Positions 10,358 to 19,327 of a stretch of 64,000 bases of DNA are shown here, piece by piece; the stretch's first letter is position 1; every line of letters starts with the position of its first letter. The stretch is from Mitsuaria sp. WAJ17 (lineage in GTDB: Bacteria > Pseudomonadota > Gammaproteobacteria > Burkholderiales > Burkholderiaceae_C): NCBI RefSeq assembly GCF_014174515.1, contig NZ_JACJUG010000003.1, forward strand, positions 62,001 through 126,000, written 5' to 3'. The notes beneath the pieces were generated by a model that worked only from the letters and a program-made list of their open reading frames with translations, had not been told where the DNA came from and made no database searches. The position numbers and the translations under genes are program-made.

Positions 10358-11893
10358 TTACTTGCGGTAGTTGTCCTGCATGCGGTAGCCGCGTGCATAC
10401 AGCCCGAACAGCAGGGCCGCCAGCAGCGCGAAGGCGGCGAAGAAGAACATCTGGAAGGCGGTGACGCTGGTGCCCGTGGCCTTGATGTAGCTGGTCACGC
10501 CCTCGCTCTTGACGCTGCTGTTGGCCAGCAGCACCCAGAGGTTGCCGATGGTCACCGAGAGGTTCCAGAAGCTGGTGATCACGCCCTTCATGGGCAGGGG
10601 CGCCTGGCTGTAGGCGAACTCCAGGCCGGTGGCCGAGACCAGCACCTCGCCCAGGGTCAGGATGGCATAGGGCAGGATCTGCCAGACGATGCTCACCGTG
10701 TGGCCATCGTCCAGCCACAGCTGCAGGCCGCCCACCACGATCCAGGCCACGCCCGACAGTGCAATGCCCGCGCCCATGCGGCGCAGGGCCGTGATGCGCA
10801 GGCCCATGCGCTCCAGCATGGGGTAGAGCACCAGGTTGTTGAAGGGGATGAGGATCATCACCAGCGCCGGGTTCAGGGCCTGCATCATGGAGGACTGGAA
10901 CCACTCGGGCTTGCTCATCTGGTCGGCCTGCAGGATCCAGGTCGAGGCTTTCTGGTCGAAGAGGGACCAGAAGGGCGTCACCAGCGCAAAGAGCACCAGC
11001 AGGCGCAGCACGGCGCGCACGCCCTCGATGGCCTCGGGCGGATGCGCCTTGGAGGCCTGGCCCAGTTGCAGCGCGGCGCCCGCGCCGCCGAAGCCCATCA
11101 GCAGCACCAGGGCCAGGCAAAAACTGGCCACGAAGCCGATCTGCTTCATCAGCAGGAAGCTGCCCACGGCACCAGCCAGGCCGATCAAGGCAACGATGAG
11201 GCCGGGCCCGCCGGTCTTCAGCGCACTGATCACGACCTTGAGGAAGCTGTGCGGGTCATGGGCCACAGGCGGGGTGTGGATGTATTTCTTGCGGCCACTC
11301 CAGAAGATCAGGGTGGCGATGGCCATCAGCACGCCGGGGATGCCGAAGGCCACGCTCGCGCCGAACTGCTTCAGGAAGATCGGCATCAGCAGCGAGGCGA
11401 AGAAGGAGCCGAAGTTGATGATCCAGTAGAAGGCGTCATAGACCTTCTGGGCCAAGCTGCGGTTGCTGCTGTCGAACTGGTCGCCCACGAAGGAACTGAC
11501 AAGGGGCTTGATGCCGCCCGAGCCCAGGGAGATCAGGAAGAGGCCGGTGTAGAAGCCGGTGATGTTTTTCTCGAAGATCGCCAGGCAGGCGTGGCCGCAG
11601 CAATAGAGCAGGCTCAGCCAGAAGATGGTGTTGTACTTGCCGAAGAAGCGGTCGGCGATCCAGCCGCCCAGCAGCGGGAAGAAGTAGACGCCGATCACGA
11701 AGGTGTGGAAGACCTCCTTGGCCTCGGCCTTGCGCAAGTCTTCGGGAACAGCCATCAGCAGGCTGGTCATCAGGAAGACCGTCAGGATGTTGCGCATGCC
11801 GTAGAAGCTGAAGCGCTCGCATCCTTCGTTGCCGATGATGTAGGGGATCTGCGGCGGCATCTTGGGCGCCGCGGTGCTGACGGTCTGGGTCAC
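10358..11893 (-). CDS. POT/PTR-family proton-dependent oligopeptide transporter
   Basis: This inner-membrane transporter of about 511 residues imports di- and tripeptides (or related nitrogenous solutes) by proton symport. The family motif ExxERFxYYG appears near the N-terminus as EGCERFSFYGMRN, and about 12-14 hydrophobic helices follow. The start is uncertain: a GTG at 11893, eight bases after AAGGA, yields the N-terminus MTQTVSTAAPKMPPQIPYII, while a TTG two codons upstream is also possible; the longer open frame reaching 12301 lacks support. A clear terminator follows. Peptide versus nitrate selectivity cannot be judged from the sequence alone. Confidence 0.9.
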   Translation of the reverse strand: MTQTVSTAAPKMPPQIPYIIGNEGCERFSFYGMRNILTVFLMTSLLMAVPEDLRKAEAKEVFHTFVIGVYFFPLLGGWIADRFFGKYNTIFWLSLLYCCGHACLAIFEKNITGFYTGLFLISLGSGGIKPLVSSFVGDQFDSSNRSLAQKVYDAFYWIINFGSFFASLLMPIFLKQFGASVAFGIPGVLMAIATLIFWSGRKKYIHTPPVAHDPHSFLKVVISALKTGGPGLIVALIGLAGAVGSFLLMKQIGFVASFCLALVLLMGFGGAGAALQLGQASKAHPPEAIEGVRAVLRLLVLFALVTPFWSLFDQKASTWILQADQMSKPEWFQSSMMQALNPALVMILIPFNNLVLYPMLERMGLRITALRRMGAGIALSGVAWIVVGGLQLWLDDGHTVSIVWQILPYAILTLGEVLVSATGLEFAYSQAPLPMKGVITSFWNLSVTIGNLWVLLANSSVKSEGVTSYIKATGTSVTAFQMFFFAAFALLAALLFGLYARGYRMQDNYRK

Positions 11894-12095
11894 GGTCAAA
11901 GTCCTTGTGTCGGGCCGCAGGCGGGTTGCCCGCGGCAGCGGCAGTGCTGGGGTGCAGCAGGGCTGCCACTGTAGGCGAAAAGGCGGGCGGGGAAAGGGTG
12001 CCAACCCTAGGCACGGTGCCGGGCCTGCCGGCAAGCGGGCGTGGCTGCCCAAGATCCACCCAAGGTCCATTCCGCGGTGATGGCCCGGCGCTCCA

Positions 12096-12131
12096 AGAAA
12101 AACGCCGCCGGGCGCGAGCCACGGCGGCGTG
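12096..12131 (-). terminator. intrinsic terminator of rne
   Basis: On the minus strand ACGCCGCCG pairs with CGGCGGCGT across a ten-base loop and is followed by TTTTTC. It starts about 34 bases after the rne stop codon. Confidence 0.8.
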
Positions 12132-12164
12132 ATCGGGGCCGGCTCAAGGCCGGCGGGCGGGGCC

Positions 12165-15100
12165 TCAGCCCTGCAGCTCGAAGGGCAGCTTGACCTGGGC
12201 CAGATCCTTGCGGGTCTCGACCAGCACCAGCGGGCCTTCATCCAGCTGCAGCACGGGCGGACGCTCGCGCGGCACGCGCACGGGCTTGGGCTCGGCGGCA
12301 ATGGCGGCCTGGGCGGCGGCCACCTTGTCGGCGTCCGAGTTCACCCATTGCAGGCCGGCGGCTTCGGCGATGCCCTGCAGGTCGCCGATGGGCAGGCTGT
12401 AGGCCGGCACCACGACGGCAGGGGCTTGCACCGGGGCTTCGGCCGCGGTCGGGGCGACCGGGGCGGGGGCCGGGGCTGCAGCGGCCTGCACCGGTGCGGC
12501 GGCCGCTTCGACCACCTCAGCGGCGGACTCGGCAGGCTCGCCCACCAGCTCCAGCTGCTGCGGAGCCGCCGGCTCGGTGCCTTCGCTGCCTTCAGCGCCT
12601 TCACCAGTCTGACCATCACGGCGGTCGCGGCGATAGCGGTCACGGCTGCGGCGGCGGCGGCCGTCACGACCGTCCTCGCCCTGGGCCTGCTCGCCGGCTG
12701 ACTCGCCTTGCTCCTCGGCGGCGGCTTCCTGGGCCGGGGCCTCAGCCGACAGGGTGCCCGCGTCGGCGGCCTGCTCAGCCTCGGCGCCGTTCAGCGATTC
12801 GCTGCCAGCCTCCTGAGCACGATCCTCACGGTCGCGACCACCGCGACGGCGGCGGCGGCGGCCCTGGCGCTCCTCACCGGTGGCCTCGGGGGCCATGCCG
12901 TCAGGGATGGTGTCCTGGAAGGCGGTCGGGGACTCGGTGCCAGTGGTCTCGACCAGGGCCTGGACCTCGGCGGCCGGGCGCTCCTGGCGCTCGCCACGCT
13001 CGGCACGTTCCCCGCGATCGCCCCGGTTGCGGCGGCCCTCGCCACGTTCACCGCGTTCGCCGCGCTCCCCACGTTCGGCACGCTCACCGCGCTCCGCACG
13101 TTCCGGCCGGCTGCCTTCCGGCGTGGCGGCCTCGTTGCGCTCGCCACGCTCGTTGCGGCGGCCGCGTTCCTGGCGCTCGCCACGCTCGCCACGCTCGCCA
13201 CGCTCGGCGCGTTCACTGGTGCGCTCGCCACGCTCGCCTCGTTCGGCACGCTCACCGCGCTCTGCGCGCTGACCGTCCTTGCCTTCGCTGCGGCCCTTGC
13301 CGTCCTTGCGCTGCTCACCACGTTCGCCACGTTCGCGGCGGCGGCCGTCGCGGCCGCCATCACGGCCACCCTCTCGGCCTTCACGCTTGGCGCCGTCCTT
13401 GCGGTCGGTTTCGGCGGGCTTGGCTTCCTCGGCCGGCGTCTCGCCATTGCCGAAGATCTTCTTGAGCCAGCCGAAGAAGCCGCTGCTCGCGGCGGCCGGG
13501 GCGGCTGCCGCGGGGGCCGCGGCGGCCGGGGCTGCGGGCGCTGCCACGGGCTTGGGCGGCACCACCGGAGCGGGCTGCTCGGGCAGGATGCCCTTGATCA
13601 CCGGCTCCTGCTTGCTCTTGCCCTTGTCGTCGCCGCCGCGGCGGGTGATGCCCACCTCGTCCTGCGGCTCTTCGATCATGGTGTAGCTGGCCTGCAGGTT
13701 CTCCAGGCGCGGATCATCGTGGCGCAGGCGCTCCAGCTTGTAGTTGGGCGTCTCCAGGTGCTTGTTCGGCACGAGCAGCACGGTCACGCGCTGCTTCAGC
13801 TCGATCTTGGTGATCTCGGTGCGCTTCTCGTTCAGCAGGAAGCTGGTCACCTCCACCGGCACCTGCACGTGCACGGCGGCGGTGTTGTCCTTCATGGACT
13901 CTTCCTGGACCATGCGCAGGATCTGCAGGGCGGAGCTTTCCGTGTCACGGATGTGGCCGGTGCCATTGCAGCGCGGGCAGGTGATATGGCTGCCTTCGCT
14001 CAGCGCGGGGCGCAGGCGCTGGCGGCTCAGCTCCAGCAGACCGAACTTGCTGATGGAGCTGAATTGCACGCGGGCACGGTCCTGGCGCAGGGCGTCGCGC
14101 AGGCGCTGCTCGACCTCGCGGCGGTTCTTGGACTCCTCCATGTCGATGAAGTCGACGACGATCAGGCCGCCCAGGTCGCGCAGGCGCATCTGGCGGGCGA
14201 TCTCGTCGGCTGCCTCGAGGTTGGTGCGGGTCGCCGTTTCCTCGATGTCGCCGCCGCGGGTGGCGCGGGCGGAGTTGACGTCCACGGAGACCAGGGCCTC
14301 GGTGTGATCGATCACGATGGCGCCACCGGAAGGCAGGTTCACCGTGCGGCTGAAGGCCGTCTCGATCTGGTGCTCGATCTGGAAGCGGCTGAACAGCGGG
14401 GCGTCGTCACGGTAGCGCTTCACGCGATGCGCGTTGTCCGGCATCACGTGGTTCATGAACTGGTGGGCCTGCTCGTAGATGTCGTCCGTATCGATCAGGA
14501 TCTCACCGATGTCGGCGGTGAAATAGTCGCGAATCGCGCGGATGACCAGCGAGCTTTCCTGGTAGATCAGGTAGGCGCCCTTGCCGCCCCGGGAGGCGTC
14601 GTCGATCGCCGTCCAGAGCTTGAGCATGTAGTTGAGGTCCCACTGCAGCTCGGCGGCGGTGCGGCCGATGCCGGCGGTGCGGGCGATCAGGGACATGCCC
14701 TTGGGGTAGTCGAGCTGGTCGAGGTTCTCCTTGAGCTCCTCGCGGTCCTCGCCCTCGATGCGGCGCGAGACGCCACCGCCACGGGGGTTGTTGGGCATCA
14801 GCACGAGATAACGGCCGGCCAGGGAGATGAAGGTGGTCAGGGCGGCGCCCTTGTTGCCACGCTCTTCCTTCTCGACCTGGACCAGCAGTTCCTGGCCTTC
14901 CTTGATGGCGTCCTGGATCTTGGCCGAGCGCACGTCCGTGCCATCACGGAAGTACTGGCGCGAGATTTCCTTGAAGGGCAGGAAGCCGTGGCGGTCTTCG
15001 CCGTAGTCCACGAAGCAGGCTTCGAGCGAGGGCTCGACCCGCGTCACGACGGCCTTGTAGATATTGCCCTTGCGCTGCTCGCGGCCCTCGATTTCGGTCT

Positions 15101-15182
15101 CGAAGTCCAGCAGTTTCTGGCCATCAACGATTGCGAGGCGCCGTTCTTCCGGCTGCGTCGCATTGATCAGCATGCGTTTCAT
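12165..15182 (-). CDS. rne: ribonuclease E
   Basis: This 1005-residue essential endoribonuclease starts mRNA decay and matures rRNA and tRNA. The start has AAGGAG six bases upstream. The catalytic half carries an S1 domain (about residues 38-120), RNase H- and DNase I-like folds, and the zinc-link CPRC (C402, C405). A short amphipathic segment [11 protein letters not shown] (about residues 568-578) resembles a membrane anchor. The non-catalytic tail is disordered and contains a long tract of Glu-Arg-Gly units (roughly residues 610-750), followed by an acidic Ala/Gln-rich part. The last residues ([23 protein letters not shown]) look like a conserved short motif. The tail probably binds RNA and partners of the degradosome. 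Confidence 0.97.
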   Translation of the reverse strand: MKRMLINATQPEERRLAIVDGQKLLDFETEIEGREQRKGNIYKAVVTRVEPSLEACFVDYGEDRHGFLPFKEISRQYFRDGTDVRSAKIQDAIKEGQELLVQVEKEERGNKGAALTTFISLAGRYLVLMPNNPRGGGVSRRIEGEDREELKENLDQLDYPKGMSLIARTAGIGRTAAELQWDLNYMLKLWTAIDDASRGGKGAYLIYQESSLVIRAIRDYFTADIGEILIDTDDIYEQAHQFMNHVMPDNAHRVKRYRDDAPLFSRFQIEHQIETAFSRTVNLPSGGAIVIDHTEALVSVDVNSARATRGGDIEETATRTNLEAADEIARQMRLRDLGGLIVVDFIDMEESKNRREVEQRLRDALRQDRARVQFSSISKFGLLELSRQRLRPALSEGSHITCPRCNGTGHIRDTESSALQILRMVQEESMKDNTAAVHVQVPVEVTSFLLNEKRTEITKIELKQRVTVLLVPNKHLETPNYKLERLRHDDPRLENLQASYTMIEEPQDEVGITRRGGDDKGKSKQEPVIKGILPEQPAPVVPPKPVAAPAAPAAAAPAAAAPAAASSGFFGWLKKIFGNGETPAEEAKPAETDRKDGAKREGREGGRDGGRDGRRRERGERGEQRKDGKGRSEGKDGQRAERGERAERGERGERTSERAERGERGERGERQERGRRNERGERNEAATPEGSRPERAERGERAERGERGERGERGEGRRNRGDRGERAERGERQERPAAEVQALVETTGTESPTAFQDTIPDGMAPEATGEERQGRRRRRRGGRDREDRAQEAGSESLNGAEAEQAADAGTLSAEAPAQEAAAEEQGESAGEQAQGEDGRDGRRRRSRDRYRRDRRDGQTGEGAEGSEGTEPAAPQQLELVGEPAESAAEVVEAAAAPVQAAAAPAPAPVAPTAAEAPVQAPAVVVPAYSLPIGDLQGIAEAAGLQWVNSDADKVAAAQAAIAAEPKPVRVPRERPPVLQLDEGPLVLVETRKDLAQVKLPFELQG

Positions 15183-15868
15183 CGTTTCTCCTTACACGCC
15201 GTCCACACTGGCCGAAACCAGCTCGCACGGCGCGCAGCACCACATCGCACGGGGCGTGAACCCGCGGGCGACCGACATCAGCACGAGAAACGCGGTGGAA
15301 CCGAGGAAGGAATCGCCCTGGACTGCTGACGATCGCGAAACTCGCGATCAGGCCGGCAGCGTTGGCGCGTGCGCTTCAACAGGTGGCGCGGAGCCTCCCT
15401 CCCGTGAACACGCCACCATCGTTGGCGCGACCCGGCCGCGGCTGATGCGGGGCAGGCAGCCGGTCAGCGACCGGGGCTGCGCGCGCATGCGGCGGGGGGT
15501 GGGGGGATTGCTGGGATTCATCCGCGGGGAACTGCTGGGCGCTGGCATGAGGCCTCCGGCTCTTGACCGGGCGGCCTCACACGATGAAAAACCTTATTCG
15601 TGCCGATCGCGGGGTGATAGCCCCTCGACCAAGCGTGGTCCGTACTGCGTCGCTCTTCCGTAACGGCCCGCCGACCGCCGCTGTCACTTGGGGACAGGGC
15701 CCGCCGGGCAGGCAGACACGTTGCTTCTCCAAATTGTGAGAGCCTCGAACCGGGCAGCGGCTTGCGCCGCAGACCGCCTGTTCCAGGCCCCACCACCCCT
15801 GCGTTCTTTGCATCCCTGCGGCTCACCCGCAGGTAAAATCAGAAAAATCAAATACTTAGAACGCAATC
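15183..15868 (-). promoter_or_regulatory. 686-bp divergent region between rne and rluC; probable rne leader
   Basis: No gene was found here. The long stretch upstream of rne is probably its 5' untranslated region; in E. coli the rne leader mediates autoregulation, and by analogy this one may too. A perfect hairpin GATCGCGA-AAC-TCGCGATC is at 15331-15349. The ten-base word CGTTGGCGCG occurs twice, 60 bases apart (15360 and 15420). An AT-rich zone at 15833-15890 (TAAAATC, TTATAG) probably contains the promoters for rluC and perhaps rne, but no clean -35/-10 pair could be assigned. Confidence 0.45.
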
Positions 15869-17068
15869 GTGGTACGGAAGATTATAGGGGCTAAAGGTCG
15901 AAGCCCGAGTTCGGGAAGCGACCAGGGAGCCAGGCGCCCGGCAGCGCCGGCCCAGCCCGGGCGCAAGAAGGCGTCCACCACGATGAAACGGGGTGAAACG
16001 TCGCTTCCCCCGGCCGCGCCCGTCGCGGCTAAGCGCGCCAGCGTCCGGCCGCTGTCCCCCGCGCAGGGGACAGCCGCTGCGCCCAAGGCCGCACCGGCCG
16101 TGCAATTGCTCACCATCGACGAAGGCTCCGCCGGCCAGCGCCTGGACAACTTTCTGCTGAAGGTGCTCAAGGGCGTGCCCAAGACCCATGTCTACCGCGT
16201 GATCCGCGCCGGCGAGGTGCGGGTCAACAAGGGACGGGCCCAGGCCGACACCCGGCTGGAGCTGGGCGACGTGGTCCGCGTGCCGCCCGTCCGCCTGCCG
16301 GAGCGCAGCACCGCAGCCCAGGCGCCGGTGCCCGCTCGCGAGTTCCCGGTGGTCTTCGAGGATGAGCACCTGATCGCCATCAACAAGCCTGCCGGCGTGG
16401 CCGTGCACGGCGGTTCGGGTGTCAGCTTCGGCGTGATTGAGCAGCTGCGCCAGGCCCGCCCGCAGGCAAAGTTCCTGGAGCTGGTGCACCGCCTGGACAA
16501 GGAAACCTCGGGCCTGCTGCTGATCGCCAAGAAGCGCAGCGCCCTCAATGCCCTGCAGGACCAGTTCCGCGACCGGGAGACCGGCAAGACCTACGCCGCC
16601 CTGGTCTGGGGCGCCTGGCCCAAGGGTCAGACGGTGATCGATGTGCCCCTGCTGAAGTATGTCGGCCCGGACGGCGAACGCTGGGTGCGCGCCGTGACCT
16701 CCTCGCATGACCCCGGCGCCGAACAGGCCAAGCGCTCCATCAGCCTGGTGAAGTTGGCGGAAGGTCTGCCGGCCTGCAGCCTGGTGGACGTCACCATCAA
16801 GACCGGCCGCACCCACCAGATCCGCGTGCACCTGGCTCAGGCGGGCCATGCCATCGTCGGAGATCCGAAATACGGGGACTTCGAGGCCAACAAGGCCCTG
16901 GCCCGTGGCGAGACCTTGCCCAGCCTGCGTTTTGACCGCATGTTCCTGCATGCGCGCCGCCTGCGCTTCGTCCACCCCGCCGACGGCCAGGAGATCGAAT
17001 TGACGGCACCCTTGCCGGACGAGTGCGAATCCCTCCTGCGCCAGCTGCGCCAAGGCTCCTCCCGATGA
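15869..17068 (+). CDS. rluC: 23S rRNA pseudouridine synthase, RluC/RluD family
   Basis: This 399-residue protein (361 if the ATG at 15983 is used) has an N-terminal S4 RNA-binding domain (QRLDNFLLKVLKGVPKTHVYRVIRAGEVRVNKG) and the catalytic domain with the aspartate in HRLDKETSGLLL (D210 counted from the GTG). RluC makes pseudouridines 955, 2504 and 2580 of 23S rRNA. The GTG at 15869 lies within a possible promoter zone and adds a disordered basic extension, so the internal ATG at 15983 may be the true start. Divergent from rne, it heads an operon with a HAD phosphatase, a Rieske protein and an S49 peptidase, a typical Burkholderiales arrangement. Confidence 0.92.
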   Translation: MVRKIIGAKGRSPSSGSDQGARRPAAPAQPGRKKASTTMKRGETSLPPAAPVAAKRASVRPLSPAQGTAAAPKAAPAVQLLTIDEGSAGQRLDNFLLKVLKGVPKTHVYRVIRAGEVRVNKGRAQADTRLELGDVVRVPPVRLPERSTAAQAPVPAREFPVVFEDEHLIAINKPAGVAVHGGSGVSFGVIEQLRQARPQAKFLELVHRLDKETSGLLLIAKKRSALNALQDQFRDRETGKTYAALVWGAWPKGQTVIDVPLLKYVGPDGERWVRAVTSSHDPGAEQAKRSISLVKLAEGLPACSLVDVTIKTGRTHQIRVHLAQAGHAIVGDPKYGDFEANKALARGETLPSLRFDRMFLHARRLRFVHPADGQEIELTAPLPDECESLLRQLRQGSSR

Positions 17069-17733
17069 ACGCCACCCGACCTCAACGCTACGAGCTCATC
17101 GTCTTCGACTGGGACGGCACTCTGTTTGACTCCACCGCCCTCATCGTGCAGGCCATCCAGGGCGCCGCGGCCGACCTGGGCCTTCCCGTGCCCCCGCGCG
17201 AGCGGGCCGCACACGTGATCGGCCTCGGCCTCTACGAAGCCCTGGCCATCGCCACGCCCGAGCTGCCGCGCGAGCGCTATGCCGAGATGGGCCAGGCCTA
17301 TCGCAGGCACTACTTCGCCCAGCACGATGCCCTGTGCCTGTTCGGCGGCGTCGAGGCCCTGCTGCAGGCGCTCAAGGCCCGTCACCATTGGCTGGCCATC
17401 GCCACCGGGAAGAGCCGCAGCGGGCTGGACGAGGCCCTGCGCCACGTTGCGCTGCAGGGCGTCTTCGATGCCAGCCGCACGGCGGATGAGACCCAGAGCA
17501 AGCCGCACCCGCTGATGCTGGAGCAGCTGATGCGCGAGTTCGCTGTGGAGCCCGAGCGCACGCTGATGATCGGGGACACCACCCACGACCTGCAGCTGGC
17601 CCGCAACGCCGGCTGCGCCGCACTGGGCGTCAGCTACGGCGCCCACGATCCCGAGCATTTCGAGGACTTCGAGCCGGTGCACATCGCCCACTCGGTGCCA
17701 GACCTGCATGACTGGCTGCTGAAGCACGCCTGA
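17065..17733 (+). CDS. HAD-superfamily phosphatase (phosphoglycolate phosphatase-like)
   Basis: This 222-residue hydrolase has HAD motif I, FDWDGTLFDS, with the nucleophile D15 and the acid/base D17; motif II lies in LAIATGKS, a lysine in SKPHPLML, and motif IV in MIGDTTHDLQLARNAG. A helical cap domain sits between motifs I and II, as in subfamily IA (Gph-like). The ATG overlaps the rluC stop (ATGA), so translation is probably coupled. The substrate may be phosphoglycolate, but Gph-like enzymes vary widely. The repeat unit CAAGACCTGACCCC lies immediately after its stop codon. Confidence 0.88.
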   Translation: MNATRPQRYELIVFDWDGTLFDSTALIVQAIQGAAADLGLPVPPRERAAHVIGLGLYEALAIATPELPRERYAEMGQAYRRHYFAQHDALCLFGGVEALLQALKARHHWLAIATGKSRSGLDEALRHVALQGVFDASRTADETQSKPHPLMLEQLMREFAVEPERTLMIGDTTHDLQLARNAGCAALGVSYGAHDPEHFEDFEPVHIAHSVPDLHDWLLKHA

Positions 17734-17747
17734 CAAGACCTGACCCC
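17734..17747 (-). repeat. dispersed GGGGTCAGGTCTTG element
   Basis: This copy reads CAAGACCTGACCCC on the plus strand and fills the short gap between the HAD phosphatase stop codon and the Rieske gene start. The same core occurs at 19313, 31598 and 56493, with near copies elsewhere in the window. Confidence 0.5.
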
Positions 17748-17750
17748 GCC

Positions 17751-18146
17751 ATGAACCCCAGCGACACCCCACCACCCGCCAACGGCCTGCTCCTGTGCGA
17801 TTCCACCGAGTTGCAGGAGCGCGGCAAGGCGCACTGCTTCGAGGTGCTGCAATACGGCCAGCCGGCCGGCGCCTTCGCCCTACGCTTCGAGGGCCAGGCC
17901 GTGGCCTATCTGAACCGCTGCGCCCACGTGCCCACCGAGATGGACTGGCAGGAAGGCGAGTTCCTGGACAGCGACAAGCGCTACATCATCTGCTCCATCC
18001 ACGGGGCCGTGTACGACCCGCTCAGTGGCCGCTGCGTGACCGGCATGTGCGGCCGTACGGGCTTGCACAAGATCGAGGTGCAGGAACGCGAGGGCAAGGT
18101 GTATTGGTATCCTAGCCGCGACACCAAGCCTGCTTTCGAGGACTGA
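17751..18146 (+). CDS. Rieske [2Fe-2S] domain protein
   Basis: This 131-residue protein is a single Rieske domain. The cluster ligands are C57 and H59 in NRCAHVP and C81 and H84 in CSIHGAVYDP. No membrane anchor or catalytic oxygenase domain is present, so it resembles soluble Rieske ferredoxins rather than respiratory subunits. It probably passes electrons to an unknown partner. It lies 17 bases after the HAD phosphatase gene and 63 bases before the S49 peptidase gene, a conserved Burkholderiales neighbourhood without a known functional link. Confidence 0.9.
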   Translation: MNPSDTPPPANGLLLCDSTELQERGKAHCFEVLQYGQPAGAFALRFEGQAVAYLNRCAHVPTEMDWQEGEFLDSDKRYIICSIHGAVYDPLSGRCVTGMCGRTGLHKIEVQEREGKVYWYPSRDTKPAFED

Positions 18147-18209
18147 GCCCTCCCACGCCACACGCGCTGGGCCGGCCGCCTGCCCAGGCCCTCGCATTCA
18201 ACACCCGCC

Positions 18210-19250
18210 ATGAACCCCAACGACGAACCGCCGCGCATCCTGCCGGACGCCACGGCCCGCCCCGAAGACATGCTCAAGGCCCCGACACCAGAGCCCTCGC
18301 GTGCCGAGGCGCCGGCGCCCGGCGCCCCGGCGGGCTACGAGCCGCTGCTGGTCCAGTTCGCCCAGGACTACCTGCGCGACCGTCGCGCCGAGCGCCGCTG
18401 GCGCACCTTCTTCCGCCTGCTGTGGCTGGGCCTGGTCCTCTTCCTCTTCTGGGCCCTGTTCTACCAGCCCCACCACGTGACGGCGCCCAACACGCCGCAC
18501 ACCGCCCTGGTCGAGGTGCGCGGCGAGATCTCCGCGGACACCGAGGCCAGCGCCGAGCTGATGCTGTCCGCCCTGCGCAACGCCTTCGAGGACCAGGGCG
18601 CGCAGGCCGTGGTGCTGCGCATCAACTCGCCCGGCGGCAGCCCGGTGCAGGCCGGCATCGTCTATGACGAGATCCGGCGCCTCAAGGCCAAGCATGGCAA
18701 GAAGGTCTATGCGGTGGTCGAGGAGATCTGCGCCTCTGGCGCCTACTACATCGCCGCCGCGGCCGACGATATCTTTGTGGACAAGGCCAGCATCGTCGGC
18801 TCCATTGGCGTGCTGATGGACGGCTTCGGCTTCACGGGCCTGATGGACAAGCTGGGCATCGAGCGCCGCCTGCTCACCGCTGGCGAGAACAAGGGCATGC
18901 TGGATCCCTACTTGCGGGAGAACCCGCGCCAGAAGGCCTATGCCCAGGCCATGCTGGACCAGATCCACCGCCAGTTCATCGCCGTGGTGCGCGAAGGCCG
19001 TGGCGAGCGCCTGAAGGAAACGCCCGAGATGTTCTCCGGCCTCTTCTGGAACGGTGAGGAGGCGGTCAAGCTGGGGCTGGCCGATGGCCTGGGCAATCTG
19101 GACTTCGTGGCCCGCGAGGTGGTGAAGGCCGAGGAGGTCATCGACTACACCCCGCGCGACAACGTGGCCGAACGCCTGGCCAAGCGCTTTGGCGCGGCTC
19201 TGGGCGAGGGCGCGGTGAAGGCATTGCGCCAGGTCCCTGCCATCCACTGA
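18210..19250 (+). CDS. sppA: S49-family signal peptide peptidase (SppA-like)
   Basis: This 346-residue protein has a cytoplasmic Pro/Ala-rich N-terminus, one transmembrane helix (about residues 69-90, LLWLGLVLFLFWALFY) and one S49 protease domain. The predicted nucleophile is S176 in ICASGAYYIA; the box VDKASIVGSIGV follows. The length matches the short, single-domain SppA type rather than the 67-kDa E. coli form. It is believed to degrade cleaved signal peptides or membrane proteins in the inner membrane. It is the last gene of the rluC operon and is followed by a bidirectional hairpin. Confidence 0.93.
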   Translation: MNPNDEPPRILPDATARPEDMLKAPTPEPSRAEAPAPGAPAGYEPLLVQFAQDYLRDRRAERRWRTFFRLLWLGLVLFLFWALFYQPHHVTAPNTPHTALVEVRGEISADTEASAELMLSALRNAFEDQGAQAVVLRINSPGGSPVQAGIVYDEIRRLKAKHGKKVYAVVEEICASGAYYIAAAADDIFVDKASIVGSIGVLMDGFGFTGLMDKLGIERRLLTAGENKGMLDPYLRENPRQKAYAQAMLDQIHRQFIAVVREGRGERLKETPEMFSGLFWNGEEAVKLGLADGLGNLDFVAREVVKAEEVIDYTPRDNVAERLAKRFGAALGEGAVKALRQVPAIH

Positions 19251-19271
19251 GCCGACGCAGGCCTCACGTAA

Positions 19272-19294
19272 AAGGCCCTCCAGCGGAGGGCCTT
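19272..19294. terminator. bidirectional terminator between sppA and the PEP-CTERM gene
   Basis: AAGGCCCTC pairs with GAGGGCCTT around a five-base loop. On the minus strand it is followed by TTTTACG, a better T-run than on the plus strand, so it mainly serves the PEP-CTERM gene ending at 19317, but it may also stop sppA transcripts. Confidence 0.7.
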
Positions 19295-19312
19295 CGCGCT
19301 TCTGGCGACGTG

Positions 19313-19327
19313 GGGGTCAGGTCTTGC
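19313..19327 (+). repeat. dispersed GGGGTCAGGTCTTGC element
   Basis: This is an exact copy of the 15-base element. Read in the gene's direction it supplies the last codons (Ser-Lys-Thr) and the TGA stop of the PEP-CTERM gene, so its insertion may have set the gene's present end. Confidence 0.55.

Noticed and set aside
12708..15329. Long plus-strand open frame opposite rne (873 codons), and other long antisense frames over lepA (624-2333) and over the eps genes (44954-47697)
   Set aside because: They are mirror frames of high-GC genes; the rne, lepA and eps frames have clear family motifs, and the antisense products have none and show compositional bias only.
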